Source: Aquila chrysaetos chrysaetos (Eukaryota; Chordata; Aves; Accipitriformes; Accipitridae). From it: a stretch of 64,000 bases of DNA. Below, in pieces: positions 36,843 through 48,433 of the stretch. Each line of letters opens with the position of its first letter. Within the stretch, counting starts at the first letter, position 1. Location: the NCBI RefSeq assembly GCF_900496995.4, contig NC_044008.1, forward strand, positions 5,961,276 through 6,025,275. The letters are read 5' to 3'. The notes below the pieces were generated by a model, which searched no databases, was not told the origin of the DNA, and worked only from the letters and a program-made list of their open reading frames with translations. Both the position numbers and the translations under genes were made by a program.

Positions 36843-39452
36843 GAACAGGATGAAATAGCTAAGCCAAATCCAAATCCAAACATGAACTGAAGGACAGCAG
36901 GGAAAAACAGAAAGTGGACTGAAACACATGGCAAAAACCTTTCAGGCATTCATTTTTTATCAAATCAGCCATCAACAAATACTTCAATAATGTTCTATAA
37001 ACTGTACAGGCTCTTTCATATTGTCAGTTAAGGTATCACATATGATGGTGAACTATTTGGCTGTGTAGTGTATATACGTTACAAAGAAGAAGAGACAAGA
37101 AAAGCCTGCTTTTCTGGTGCTAAAATCATGAATATCTGCTTCACATATACATTCATTTGCACTTTAAAGCTATGTATAAGTGTTTTGGTTTCAGAAAGAC
37201 TGTTTGGGGAAGTCTCTAACTGACTCAGAGTGCAATGTGCAGCACAAATGGAAAAGTGGGGGCAAGTTTGATCCTCTTCATAATTAAGGGGTTATTCAGA
37301 TCCTGAGTCCTCAGCCACCATGTACAACATTTGCTTTCCCACATTTTCTGCAGCATTAGATTCTGGATGTGCACGCAAGGTGGGGGATATGAATCCTTGC
37401 TGGCAGTGAAATGAAGCCAGAAATTTGGTGTGCGGGACAGGGCGGTGGTGGAGCTGGAGATGGCATCCAAGGGCATCACTGGGACTGGGCCTGATGGCCC
37501 CGGGTCGTGGGCCATGGGCAGGGCTGGGGAGAGACCCCTGAGGGCTCATAAGGGCTATTATTTCTCTCACAGCCCTGACACAACTCATTTTTCCTCTAAA
37601 GACCACTTTGGCTACTGAGAAAGTGTTGGTCCTGACATTTTAGGTGCCAAAGTCCCACGACCAGCGAAGCACCAAATCTACATAGCAATGTTTATAAAAC
37701 TTCTTTGGTACTTACTTGCATCTTTTATGCATCAGTAGTTTAAAATATATCTCTAATGGCTTTGCAGTGAACTCCTCCTACTATTTAAAAAAAAAAAAGG
37801 TAACAACATTCCCTAATAAACGTTAATGACTGTGAACAGTTCAAACCAACACAAGCCATATAAAGTACAATGGACAAAAACGCTTCCTAGGATATTTTTG
37901 TCTTGTAGCACCTACTATACTGTTTCATGCCGAAGGCCATTCCTGAGCTGGTATTGGAAGGCAGCTCTGGTTGGTATTGCGCCGTAGTCCTGGTTTAGTT
38001 TTCGTTAGGGAAGTGCATATCTGAACGAGTCACGCTGCATTCCCATCATTGCCAGTAAATAAACTTCAGGGTTCAGGTTATCCTGTGATATATCAGATGG
38101 ACCATCCTTTTTGATCAACAAAAAGAGATGGCCACTTCAGAGTCCTAGAAATTTAAGGTTGAATAAAAAAAAAATAATGCCATTCAGTGTAATGACATCT
38201 TTATGTACGAACAAATTAAGCAGTTGCAACAGTTGACAGAATAGGATTTCCTAGCTGAAGGGCTAGAAAGGTGTAACTAAATTTACTAAATATCTAAAAC
38301 TAGTTCACTTTTCTTCAGAACACAAAAAGTGAAAATCCTCTTTGCTTTCCCTGGATTTCAGCTGGGTAAATTAAGCACACAAACATCTGCAAGAACTGCC
38401 TCATTGCTTCAGTCTTTAACTGACCAGCATGACAACATTTGGGTGAGCTTTCTTTTACCCCAAGTGGCTGTGGGAAGAAAAAGTGTTTCAGATATCTGCA
38501 CAGGGTATTTGATACTCAGTCAATGCTGGCTGCTTTACTGGCCATCTTGGATAGCTTTTTCTTAAAGCCTGGAGTAAAACTTTAAATACTATTTGCTTCA
38601 TTTTCAGGCAGCTTCCATTTATCTCATTCAGGTCATCCATCGGGGAAGAAAGAATAGTTTTGTGCCACTGTCTGTATGTAACATGGTATCACTACACTTA
38701 CAGTTCACCAGGAGTTTGATATCGTCAGAGATTATTTACAGTGAATTCCACATATTAGCCAGATTCCTTTTCTGTTCAGATAATTATCAATGAATTAGTT
38801 GCATATGTTGCTTGTCCAGGAGAGTTTTGGGAAGGCGAGGGATTAACTGTAGTTTGTGTGCTTCGAGGAGCTTCACAGAGGGGTAAGGATTAGCAAGAAT
38901 CTGTTACTGAGACAGGTTGATGTACGAAATGAAGCTGTTTGCAAAGGATACTGTGAAAGAGCAGAGAAAAGGGGGAGATTGAAGATGTGGCTTAGTGTAT
39001 ATCCTAAATCTGGCTGGAAGATGGGCTTTGAACAAGCTGTTATTTTCCACATGGGAGTAGCACTGCTACAGTAAAATGCCAGATTTCATCCATCATAATG
39101 TCATGGCTCATATTAAAATGTCTTGAGGGACCTGAGGGAGGGATGGGCAAAAAACATCAAATCAATTTTCAGGCAATTGCTACGGTTTTCAGAACCTAAG
39201 CCCTATGTGATGGCGTTATGGTTGCACAAAGGGAGGCTATAAATAAGGTCCATATATCAAGAGAGGAAGTAATTTAGAAAAAGGCAGTTGATTTGACTTT
39301 TGCATGAGGCTGAACATATGGTGGAGTACAACCAGGTTATCATTCTATATATTCCTCACAGAGATAAGCACCAAATCTATACTTATGAGAAATTAGCACA
39401 TTAGTGTAGTCCTAAAAGTGACAGTTCTGGAGCAGGGTACCTCTTGTTTATC

Positions 39453-39479
39453 AAAAAAAAAAAAAAAAAGAAAAAAAAA
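39453..39479. repeat. A17-G-A9 tract
   Basis: This is a simple A-rich tract with a single G. No retroposon could be identified upstream. Confidence 0.85.
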
Positions 39480-42400
39480 GTTTATAAGGTTATTTTACAT
39501 TTGTTTAAATTAGCATTTTGTTACGATATGCAAGTCAAACACCATTATATAGTCAGTTACTTCCGCAAGCTTGAACATTAAACTTTCTGCAGAAATGGGA
39601 CTCTTTTACAAGATGCTTTTAAACACAGAGAATGGGAAATTAGCCCCAGGATAGTCCTGCACTAAAAGCAAGTAGACTTTTAAAGTTTAATAGTCTACAT
39701 AAACAAGCATAAATAGATTTATTATGAGTTTGTCAAGACAACAAATGGTATGCATACCACAGCATGCATGGGGCAATGTTTGTACAAGATCACCAAGCAG
39801 GTGCCTTAGAAGAAAATTGATCTACCTAATGGCTTAATATTTCTGGATACTGCATCCACTCCCGAACTCCTCTGTTTCTAGGTCTTTCTCCTGGAAAAGG
39901 ACCAGCATATATGAAGATCTATTCAAGACACCTGAGTGCTTTCATATTCCATCTGGAAACAGAAGGATCCAGGTTGTTGCTTGTGTAGGGTCTTAGAAAA
40001 AATACCTGTTTCTTAGGTACGTGCCTGTGGATGTTTACCTCCCTTGTGAGCCATGCAGAAGGAAGTGAAAAGAAAAACACCCATGAAAGCAGGTCTGAGA
40101 AGGTGGTTTTGTCTTAAATGGTCACTACGGTAGACATTATTGACCTGCAACAATCACTAAAGAAAGAATTTTTCTTGTTAATGTGTAGTTTTAATCTTAG
40201 GCAAGCAAACATCAAGTTTTACTACCCAGCAGCTGTTTATATCTTGTATAAAATTAGCAGCTGGCCTCAATCCTAGCCAAAGTGGACATATGGCTGAATA
40301 AAAAAACTACAATACTTAACACTAATTGACATACTTGTTGGCACTAGAGCTGGGTGAATAATTCAGTTTTTTTTCTGTTTGGTAGCCAAACCACACAAAA
40401 AAAGTGGGGAAATTTGGTACAGTAAAATGTTTCAGCAAAAAGAAAAAAAATTACACAATGATTTCTGCTTTATTCAAGTGTTTCATCAATAAAAACATAT
40501 AAATTTATTTATTTTCTTTCCAAGGTTAGTTGATGTTATTACTTCATCTTTTTTCTTTCAGTGTAGATGATTTGTTTAAGTACAAGATGCTGTTCCAAAA
40601 TATGAAGTCAGTTAGCTCTGCTGAAAGTAATAACGTTCATTTTAAATAGTGAAGTAAAATACTATGACATTCTCAAAGGGCTGCCTTCATTTTTCATTTT
40701 CTTCTTGGCTGAAAATAATTACTGATTTTGTCTCAGTTTCCAGAAATTTTGTATTCCTCCTCTGAAGCTTTATTTTTCAGTAAATTTACTGTTCACTGGG
40801 AAAAAAAAAAAAAATTTGGCCAGTTCTTATTGTTAGTCCCAGCATGGGCCAATGTGCATGAAGACCAAAGTAAATTTAGGTCTAAGCTGTATGTGTGGGC
40901 CAGCTACATTGATGTCCATTGGAGACTGAGGATTTCCTCCCTTTGGCTTTATTTGTCATACTAACAGCTTGAACGTGTAAATTAGTTTGATGGCTTGTTC
41001 TTTCTTTCAGCATAGACCTCATAATGGTATCTATAAATGGTTCCAGTATAAAGTATCTGTCCTTTCCATCATGGTCTTTTGGACAACATCCATTCTGAAG
41101 CTGTGCTTGCTGTGGTCAATAACAGCTTCCTTATAATGAAGAAAGCAGTTGTATGGCAGTTAGAATAATCTTGGAGTACAGATTATTTCTTAGAAAGAAA
41201 CATTTCTGGATTTGGGTAAGCAGACCTGTTTCTTTTGGTGGGTGGTAAAAAAGAATGAAAAAAACTCTTCAACCCTATCCACAGTATCTACGCTCATTTC
41301 TCCAGAAACACCAGTCTAATGAAAATCTAACTTACCCTACAAACAGCAGAAGAGGTGGATTGTACTTTATGGACTATGATTGACTCTACACAGTCAGCAC
41401 ACTCAATCTGCCTGACATAAATTTTTACACTTTCTGGAAACATTAGGCCAAATGCACTCTTTCTATGCACTGTATGCACAGGCAATTATTTGTTTACAAC
41501 TCCTTGAAGGTTTGAATTATAGGCAAAAATATGTAGTGTTGGCAACCTATACCTGGCCACCATCTTTCTCATGATGTTCTTACCTCCTTGTTATCCCACG
41601 ATCAGAGCTGCTCCTAGTCTATGACAAAGAATGAGATCCAGAGTGCCCAGAGAAGATGATGTGCCATCAGGTACAGGATAGACCAGAACTATTTATCACA
41701 AGAATGTTCCCAGTCTGCAGCCTCCTCATATGGACTTCTCTGGATGGGAGAAACACAGAACCAGGAAGCCAGAAAACCTTGTGGACTATGCACTATTATA
41801 TTTAACAGTTCAGTCTATCTGAATAGACATAAAGTCACCACCTAACGGATCAGTACCTCTGGTACAGGAAAGGCTGGCTTTATTGTAAAAGGAGACAATG
41901 TGGTTTTGTCCAGCCACAGCATCTCTGCCTCATTTGAGCAATACATAGGATAGCATTATCTGTGAATTGACTTCCAAACAGAAAGTCAAGTAGGACAGGT
42001 TGACTCAGTTGTATCTTTAAGTAAAACATTAATTTAGAGCTGGTAAAAGGCAAACAATTATTTTAACATAATGAAGAACTTCAAGTAGTGGGGCGGTGGC
42101 AATGAGATTTTTGTTTGGTTTGAGTTGGGGGTTTTGTTTGTTTCTTTGTTTTCTGTCAAGTGTGAACATACAAGATGCTTTGGAGGAAGCCAGAGATTTT
42201 TTTTTTTTTCTTCTTTTATGGTTCTCTGACATTGGGCCAATAGCTTCATCTCTCTCCATTTGCAAACTAGTAGTTAATGATGTTTATGTAGAGAGTTGCT
42301 CTGTGATACCTGTGAATGAAAAGTTTGCAACCCCAGGTGGAGGTAACATATGGTAAAACTCTGCAAAAGCCAACAGTATTCCATGGCTTTTTACTTGCTG

Positions 42401-43745
42401 TGGACCAAAAGAATATTTCTTCTTATTGCAGTGATGGATTAATTAATCAGTTTGGTTAGCTGTGCAGTAGAACTTAGTTTCAGGAGATAGCTACCTCCAC
42501 TGTTAGTTCACTTTAGCGATTAAGTTATTTTCTAAGGTTAATTTGTATATTTTCTCCTCCTAGAATCCTGCCCTGATTTCACACCATTAATAGAAGTAAT
42601 GCTATTGATTGGCCAGGTCTTATTTAACAAAATGCATTAACAGATGCTTCTGTGTAAGCCTGATAATGTAGTATTAAATTCAATCCAGTTACTTGAACGT
42701 GAGTGTCTGCTGGCCTCCAGTTACCATTCGAAAAGGTCACAGGTCTCCCTTAGGTCCTGCATCGTATTTGTCAGGTCTGTACAGATGTTGTGGATACCCC
42801 CAGGCTTCTCCAATGGCGCCAGATGTCTATTCACAGGTAAGTGAATGTATCTCTAAGGACTGGATGCAGTTCCTGGTTCAGATAAGGTTTGCAGTATGTT
42901 CACAAGTGAATTAAGTTTCTAACCTCCCATTTTTATCTACAGAGCCTATAAAGCTCTTCAGCTCATCAAATGCAGGATTCCACTACAGGGACAAGCTGAC
43001 TAGCTTTTATCTCCATTGAGCTCAATGTAGTTGACCACACAGGCATTTAGTATTATTTGAGATGCTTGAGTGTCTTTAAGACATCCTCATGGTGCTTACA
43101 TATATGACATATGACATACGGGTACCTACGCCTCCTGGAGCAGCAGCTGGTAGCCAGCTGGGATGCTCTATGGTATCTCGACTGGCAGTACATGTCTAAC
43201 TATGGACAACTGATTCAAACCCTTCTGACTGCATTGGAAAAGGACTCGATTTAGTTGCTAAAATAGGTACCTGCTGCCACTTAACACGGCAATCCCTTGA
43301 GATCCATAGGGCTGGCAGATGTGACACAGACCTCAAGAAGACTCAGGCCCCTCTTTAGCAGGAGATGGAAGTCAAGATGACCTGAGTTACCTACAACGTC
43401 ATTAGATGTGTGTTAGACAGCTGAATCAAGCCCTGTGTCTATACTGTATGGAACAGGAGTAGCAAGTTCTTCTAGCTCTCCCAGGGGCCCCTGCAGAACC
43501 AAAACTAATTGTCAAAATCTGGAGCTGAATCCCACCCAAAATATGGTGATCGCCTGAATTGGACACACACTGAACCAATAAAGCATTTAAGTATGCCAGT
43601 CAGTGATGTAAAAATAGCTTTTTAGGCAAGTGTTAATATGCACATGCTTAAAATTCAGCATGTGCTTATGTGATTTGCTGATTCAGACCTTGAAGTGCTC
43701 GACCAGTCTTTCCCTCTGCAAAGCTCAGATTAGAAAAGCATGTGA

Positions 43746-43794
43746 TTTTCTTTTTTTTCTTTTTTCTTTTTTTCTTTTTTTTTTTTTTTTTCCC
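43746..43794. repeat. 49-base pure pyrimidine tract
   Basis: The tract is T-rich with scattered C and no purine. It can form a triplex-type structure and is a likely slippage site. It explains the phenylalanine/leucine-rich segment of the frame at 43630-43899, which is not a gene. Confidence 0.85.
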
Positions 43795-44940
43795 AAGGCA
43801 GGAAATAATTTCTCACCTTTTCAAGTGCCACTTGGCTGTGGGTACTGTAAAAATTGTTACATCTTGTGGAAGTGCCAATTAGAGACAATAATTGCTTGAC
43901 TTGTCTGCTTTAGCATTAAAACGCCTAGAACTCCTTGTCCTTGGCAGCTGGAATTTTTATTTTTATGCTTATCTGATTTAGGAAATACACTTTTTTTTTT
44001 ATGGAACCTGATTTAATGATCAACAAGGAGGTTGCCCAAATTGTAGAACTCCACTTTTTTAAAAACTAATATACCTAATGTCTTTATTTCATTTATTAAT
44101 TTTAAGAAGTCCTTCCAGTGTAGTTCATATGAACACTTTATATCATTTAATTAATATTATATCATATTAATTGTAACTGTAACATAGGTTTTATGTAAGA
44201 TATACTCCTAGATCAACTATTCTAAAATTATATTGGATTTTCCCATCTCAAGTAGTATTTTCAAGGAAAATTAAACCAGTCTGTACTCATGAAAACCTAA
44301 TTTACTTGAACTATATGTGTGCAAATGAAATGGAGTGCAAAGCAGAATTATATTCTTTTATATAACTCTGACTAAATTTTCTGGTGTTCAGGATGAGAAA
44401 GTGGAAAAACTCCAAAACAGCTAATGCATTTTGACGTATTTCTGCATTTTAGCAGAACCCCCTACAATCTAAAAAATCATAAAGCTATTTTTTCCAGAAT
44501 GCTTTTATGAGCTTTTAATAATTCTCATGTGTAAAATAAAAGTTCTGTTTTAACTGCACATTAGGTGCTTTCACCGGAAAATGCTTCCAACCAAATTCTA
44601 CGGGTTTTTTTTAACTAGTACAGAATATTTTAGAGGTTTTTTTCAGAACTATTCAACACCACTTCTGTCTAAAAAAGTGTATGCATAGGTGGGTGTTGAT
44701 TAATGGTGCTAAAAACACTTTGTGTAGGATCTTATGCTAATTACCCTTTATACCCTAACCTGTGTCAGTTTTAACAATCTAAATTAGCATTTTCTCTTAG
44801 GACTAGAGGAATGTGAGAATTGTGAAATTGGCTCAGTAAGCTGAATTAACAGTGCGAAAATTGAGATGTTCTGTCTTTCCATATTAACATCTGCTGCTTG
44901 TACTAAATGTGATGTTCTAATCTAAGTGATGGAGACATTA

Positions 44941-45012
44941 CCCCACCCCCTTGGAGGGGGAAAAAAAAAAAAAAAAAGACAAAAAGAAAGAGGAAGAAAA
45001 GATGGGGTGGGG
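44941..45012. repeat. Inverted repeat enclosing a purine-rich tract
   Basis: CCCCACCCC at 44941-44949 is the exact reverse complement of GGGGTGGGG at 45004-45012. A second small hairpin, CCCCCT-TGG-AGGGGG, sits at its left edge. The DNA between is almost all purine, with A17 at 44961-44977. The arrangement could form a hairpin or triplex. Confidence 0.75.
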
Positions 45013-45559
45013 AAAGAGAAATAAAAATCTTGCTACATTGTAAAAAAGTGTAATTGGTGACAATTGTTATCAGCAGTTCCAGGTAATCATGTCTGGAATA
45101 ATGGATTTTTGACATGCAAGTCTTGAAAATTGGTTGCATTATTGTTGATGCAAATAGTTTAGTTTCTTTCCTATTACTGCTGTAGTAAAATGGAACACAG
45201 TCTTATAGGCAGTGGGTGATACAGAGAGCACATTGCTCAGATAAAATCCTGATTACAAAGGGTTCCATTTCGTTTATTTTATATTCTAATAGGAACATAA
45301 GTCTTTCTGGGTTCATTACATTATTAAAATAAAAACCCACGTTTCTGAAGAGAATAGGAAGTTTTTATTATTGTTTCTTCTTCTAAAATACTGTGAGGAT
45401 TATTCAGATTTTAGGTCTTAGGCATTGAGTTGATAAACAGCGGTAATCAATGGCAGTGAGAAGAAATTTGTGTTTTCAAGATATAATGATCTCTCCCAGA
45501 CTTGTGAACAGCCCATTGTTGCTCATTATTATCATAATCAATACTGCCTAAAATATTTC

Positions 45560-46045
45560 CGGGCTGCCAGGACGGCATCTGTGTAAGAAGCAGCATCCAA
45601 GGCAGCAGTGACTCGCTCCAGCTGAGTGCAAGTCAAACCACAACATCCCACAGGCTGTATTTACTGGTCCTGGGAGCAGGAGGCTGGAATGAAACACACC
45701 TAAAGCCAGTCGATGCTTAAAGATTCAACCTTGTTCCCAGAATTCAGGCACTTAGAAATTCCCCAAAAATTAAAAATACAAAAAAACCCTACAACTCAAC
45801 GACGACGACAACTGGAAAGGCATTGTGGGTATTTGGATGCAAAGGAGAGAGTCGTGAGCCACACCAGGCGACTGATGCCATGTTAACTTAGCCTTAACGG
45901 GAGAAAGGATGCTCCCGGCTGGCTGGGAAAAGCCTGCTCCCGCAGGGCTCCAAAACCCTCTCTGTTCTGGCTAGGCAGGACGATAGCGGAGCGCCGGAGT
46001 CCCAGAGCTTGCTTCCAGCTCACAGCTATTTCATAACGATGCTGA
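45560..46045. other. GC-richer patch with CpG
   Basis: Compared with its flanks this block is GC-rich and contains CpG clusters, such as GATAGCGGAGCGCCGGAG near 45982-45999 and ACGACGACGAC near 45800. No frame of note crosses it. It might be a regulatory element, but only the composition supports this. Confidence 0.3.
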
Positions 46046-46941
46046 CGGCCTGAGCTCTTGGAGCAAACCGAAAAGTTGGAGAGAGCTGGTTCAAGGCCTC
46101 AATTCTCATCCTTCACTTCTTGGCAGGAACGAAAGAGGGGAAAGAGTTTCCCATTTCTATCTTCCTTACTGCTTGTGCTCAAACTTGTAAGAAAGATAGA
46201 AATAATGAGTTTGGCCCCCAGTCATCACTTCATTAAAATAAAAATCCTTCCTGACAGCCCAAATGCGATCTTTAAAATCTTATTACTTGTCAGAATACAC
46301 TTTTATCCTATTTCTAGCCAAGAACGTTTTAAATGATTTCTTTTTATTTTATTTTTTCATCCCTGCAGCATTGCTATATAGAGCCCTTCAGAATCATTGT
46401 ATCACTTTCCAAGAATTCAGTTCAAATTGAACTTCCAGATCTTAAAGGGACTCCTGACAAAACAGACTGCAAATAAAAAAATACAGAAGACAGCGTGGTT
46501 ACCCCGATTATGGTAGTTACATTCATGCTTCTGTGTAAACTAGCACAATCCAAGAGATCAACAAAATAGTTTTGAAGGTTCTGGTTGAGTTAAAATGTAA
46601 ATGAGTTGTCATCCCGTTGGCATTTTAGGGTTTAAGCATGTACTTCCATTAGACACCTGCTTAAGTGTCTAGCTGAAGTAGCACTTCAAAACCCAAGCAT
46701 CACTCCAGCCTGTGCTTTGCTTATTAGAACTAAATTTATGTGGACTTCAAGCAGAGCCCAATGTGTGAACCCCGACTCCGTACTTGCTACCCCAGAATGT
46801 CAGGCAATATACCGTGTTCAGGGAAACCTCAACATCAGTGCTTTTTTGTTGAGATGCATAATGACCCAGACAGGGCACCAATAGCTCTAATACGGTAACA
46901 GATATTTATGTACCTAGAGCTGAGTTACACGTCTCTTTTAT

Positions 46942-46992
46942 GGTTGGACTCGATGATCTTAAAGGTCTTTTCCGACCTAAATGATTCTATGC
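46942..46992 (+). mobile_element. CR1 LINE 3'-end fragment
   Basis: GGTTGGACTCGATGATCTTA, then AAGGTCTTTTCCGACCTAAA and TGATTCTATG, is a good copy of the CR1 3' terminus of a subfamily with the CTCGATGATC variant. Only about 50 bases remain, so it is a severely 5'-truncated insertion or a relic. Confidence 0.88.
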
Positions 46993-47339
46993 TTTAGTCT
47001 GCTGCACAGCTCACACCAAGTTTGTGCCAGGTAAGCATGCAGGTTTATGCACCATGATTTGCTCATTTCTCGTCTATGAGTTAGTTGTTCACTAAACATG
47101 CTCTTTACATTTTCTTTTATCCTTGCTTCAACAACTACAGTAAGAGTGTTGCTATAACCTGACAATCAGATACTAGTAGACATAAAATCAGTTCTTAAGC
47201 ACCTGTAAATTTTCCCTGGTTTCTTCCACTTTCTCTTAAAGAATGATAAAAGTGATAAATTGCAGCTTAGTTTGTCACCAGAAGAGATTTCTTCCCAAAC
47301 ACCCAGAAATGCTCAACAGCATCATGTGCCATTCCTGCT

Positions 47340-47610
47340 TGTGTCATCCGCCACTGGCGGAACACAGGAACAACCACAAAACCACGGAAGAAACGCAAAA
47401 AGCCATTTATTTTTGTTACCTCACCAACCGGGGGATCCCTGAAGCAGCACCCAGGCAGAGGCACACGAGCGGGGACGCAGGCACCGCGGAGCTCGGACCG
47501 TGTTAGAGGATCACTGAACCTGCTGTTTTCACCTGTACATCGGGGAGTCACGCAGGCGCCGTTCACCACTGTGCTTTGATCTTTCCCACAGCAGGGCAGG
47601 AATCTCAAGC
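47340..47610. other. CpG-dense patch
   Basis: Seven CpG fall within about 40 bases at 47462-47500 (CACGAGCGGGGACGCAGGCA and onward to CTCGGACCG). The rest of the patch is moderately GC-rich. A minus-strand frame of 124 codons spans it without recognisable domains. It could be a small CpG islet or an unrecognised exon. Confidence 0.3.
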
Positions 47611-48335
47611 ATGTTCGATGGGGTGCCTCTAAGTTTATCACAGGCCTGTGTTATCTAAACACAGATGTTCTACTTGTCAAACACACAAGACTAAACAACG
47701 ATTAGTATGATATATGGGTTTTTCTACACCCCAGCTGCAAGTCACTTGAGCGTGTTTACAATCCTCCTCGCCAATCTTCCGTTATTTTCCCACACCGCTG
47801 CACGATCTAAGGCAAATCTTTTCCTGCACTAACAGGCAAGTGATCCCTTTCAAACCACTTTCTTATGTTGCAGGATATCACAATCCGTACTGACTAGTCA
47901 TTGGGCTTGTCCATCAGCTGGAAGCAGATTGATATGTATAGGCTAGTACCAGCTTTGCTAGTTATCTGCTTTCTCCTTCCAAAGGTCACGTAGTCCCACC
48001 CTGGGCAATCGCTTGCCCCTAAACCCATCTGTGACTAGCGTCTCTTAGGGCTGGGATATTTAATCAATTATGTTCAGAGCTGTGACAAGAAGATGGTTCT
48101 GGCAGTGTCATATTGCATGTGCTTCAGTGCCGAACCTTTTTGGCAAACTTGGTTTTTATTAAATATATCTGATTTATGTTCTACAGTCTCTTGGGGGTGA
48201 AAAGGCAAATTAATTTAATAATAGATTCACTTTCTACCAACATCTGTTTGCAATCTGGCCGGGCTGTTATAAATATCACTTCCCTGTGTATCAAAATGAA
48301 GTCTTGTATTACTTATACTGCATTCTAGAAAAGAC

Positions 48336-48367
48336 TCCCAAGAGAAAGAGAATCTCTTCTCTTGGGA
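48336..48367. repeat. Short perfect-arm hairpin
   Basis: TCCCAAGAGA at 48336-48345 is the exact reverse complement of 48358-48367. The 12-base interior can extend the stem with one bulge (AGAGA with TCTCT). It stands a few bases before the ATTTT repeat. Confidence 0.8.
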
Positions 48368-48372
48368 AGGAG

Positions 48373-48433
48373 TTTTTATTTTATTTTATTTTATTTTATT
48401 TTATTTTATTATTTTATTTTATTTTATTTTTTT
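48373..48433. repeat. (ATTTT)n microsatellite
   Basis: About eleven ATTTT units occur, with one interruption near 48410 that drops two bases. It is likely polymorphic in length. Confidence 0.93.

Larger units (their letters stand above)
31741..46941. other. Non-coding stretch, no gene seen
   Basis: This is long AT-rich DNA with only short open frames. It contains two further MIR relics, one CR1 relic, a Z-DNA-prone tract at 35771, A-rich tails at 36812 and 39453, a 12-bp palindrome GGTATGCATACC at 39747-39758, a pyrimidine tract at 43746, a purine-rich inverted repeat at 44941 and a GC-richer patch at 45560-46040. The frame at 49-100 codons around 37225-37618 lies in a small GC-rich patch and has no recognisable domain. 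Confidence 0.65.

Noticed and set aside
47267..47641. 124-codon minus-strand frame across the CpG patch
   Set aside because: GC-rich DNA yields few stops; cysteine positions fit no zinc-binding or other known pattern.
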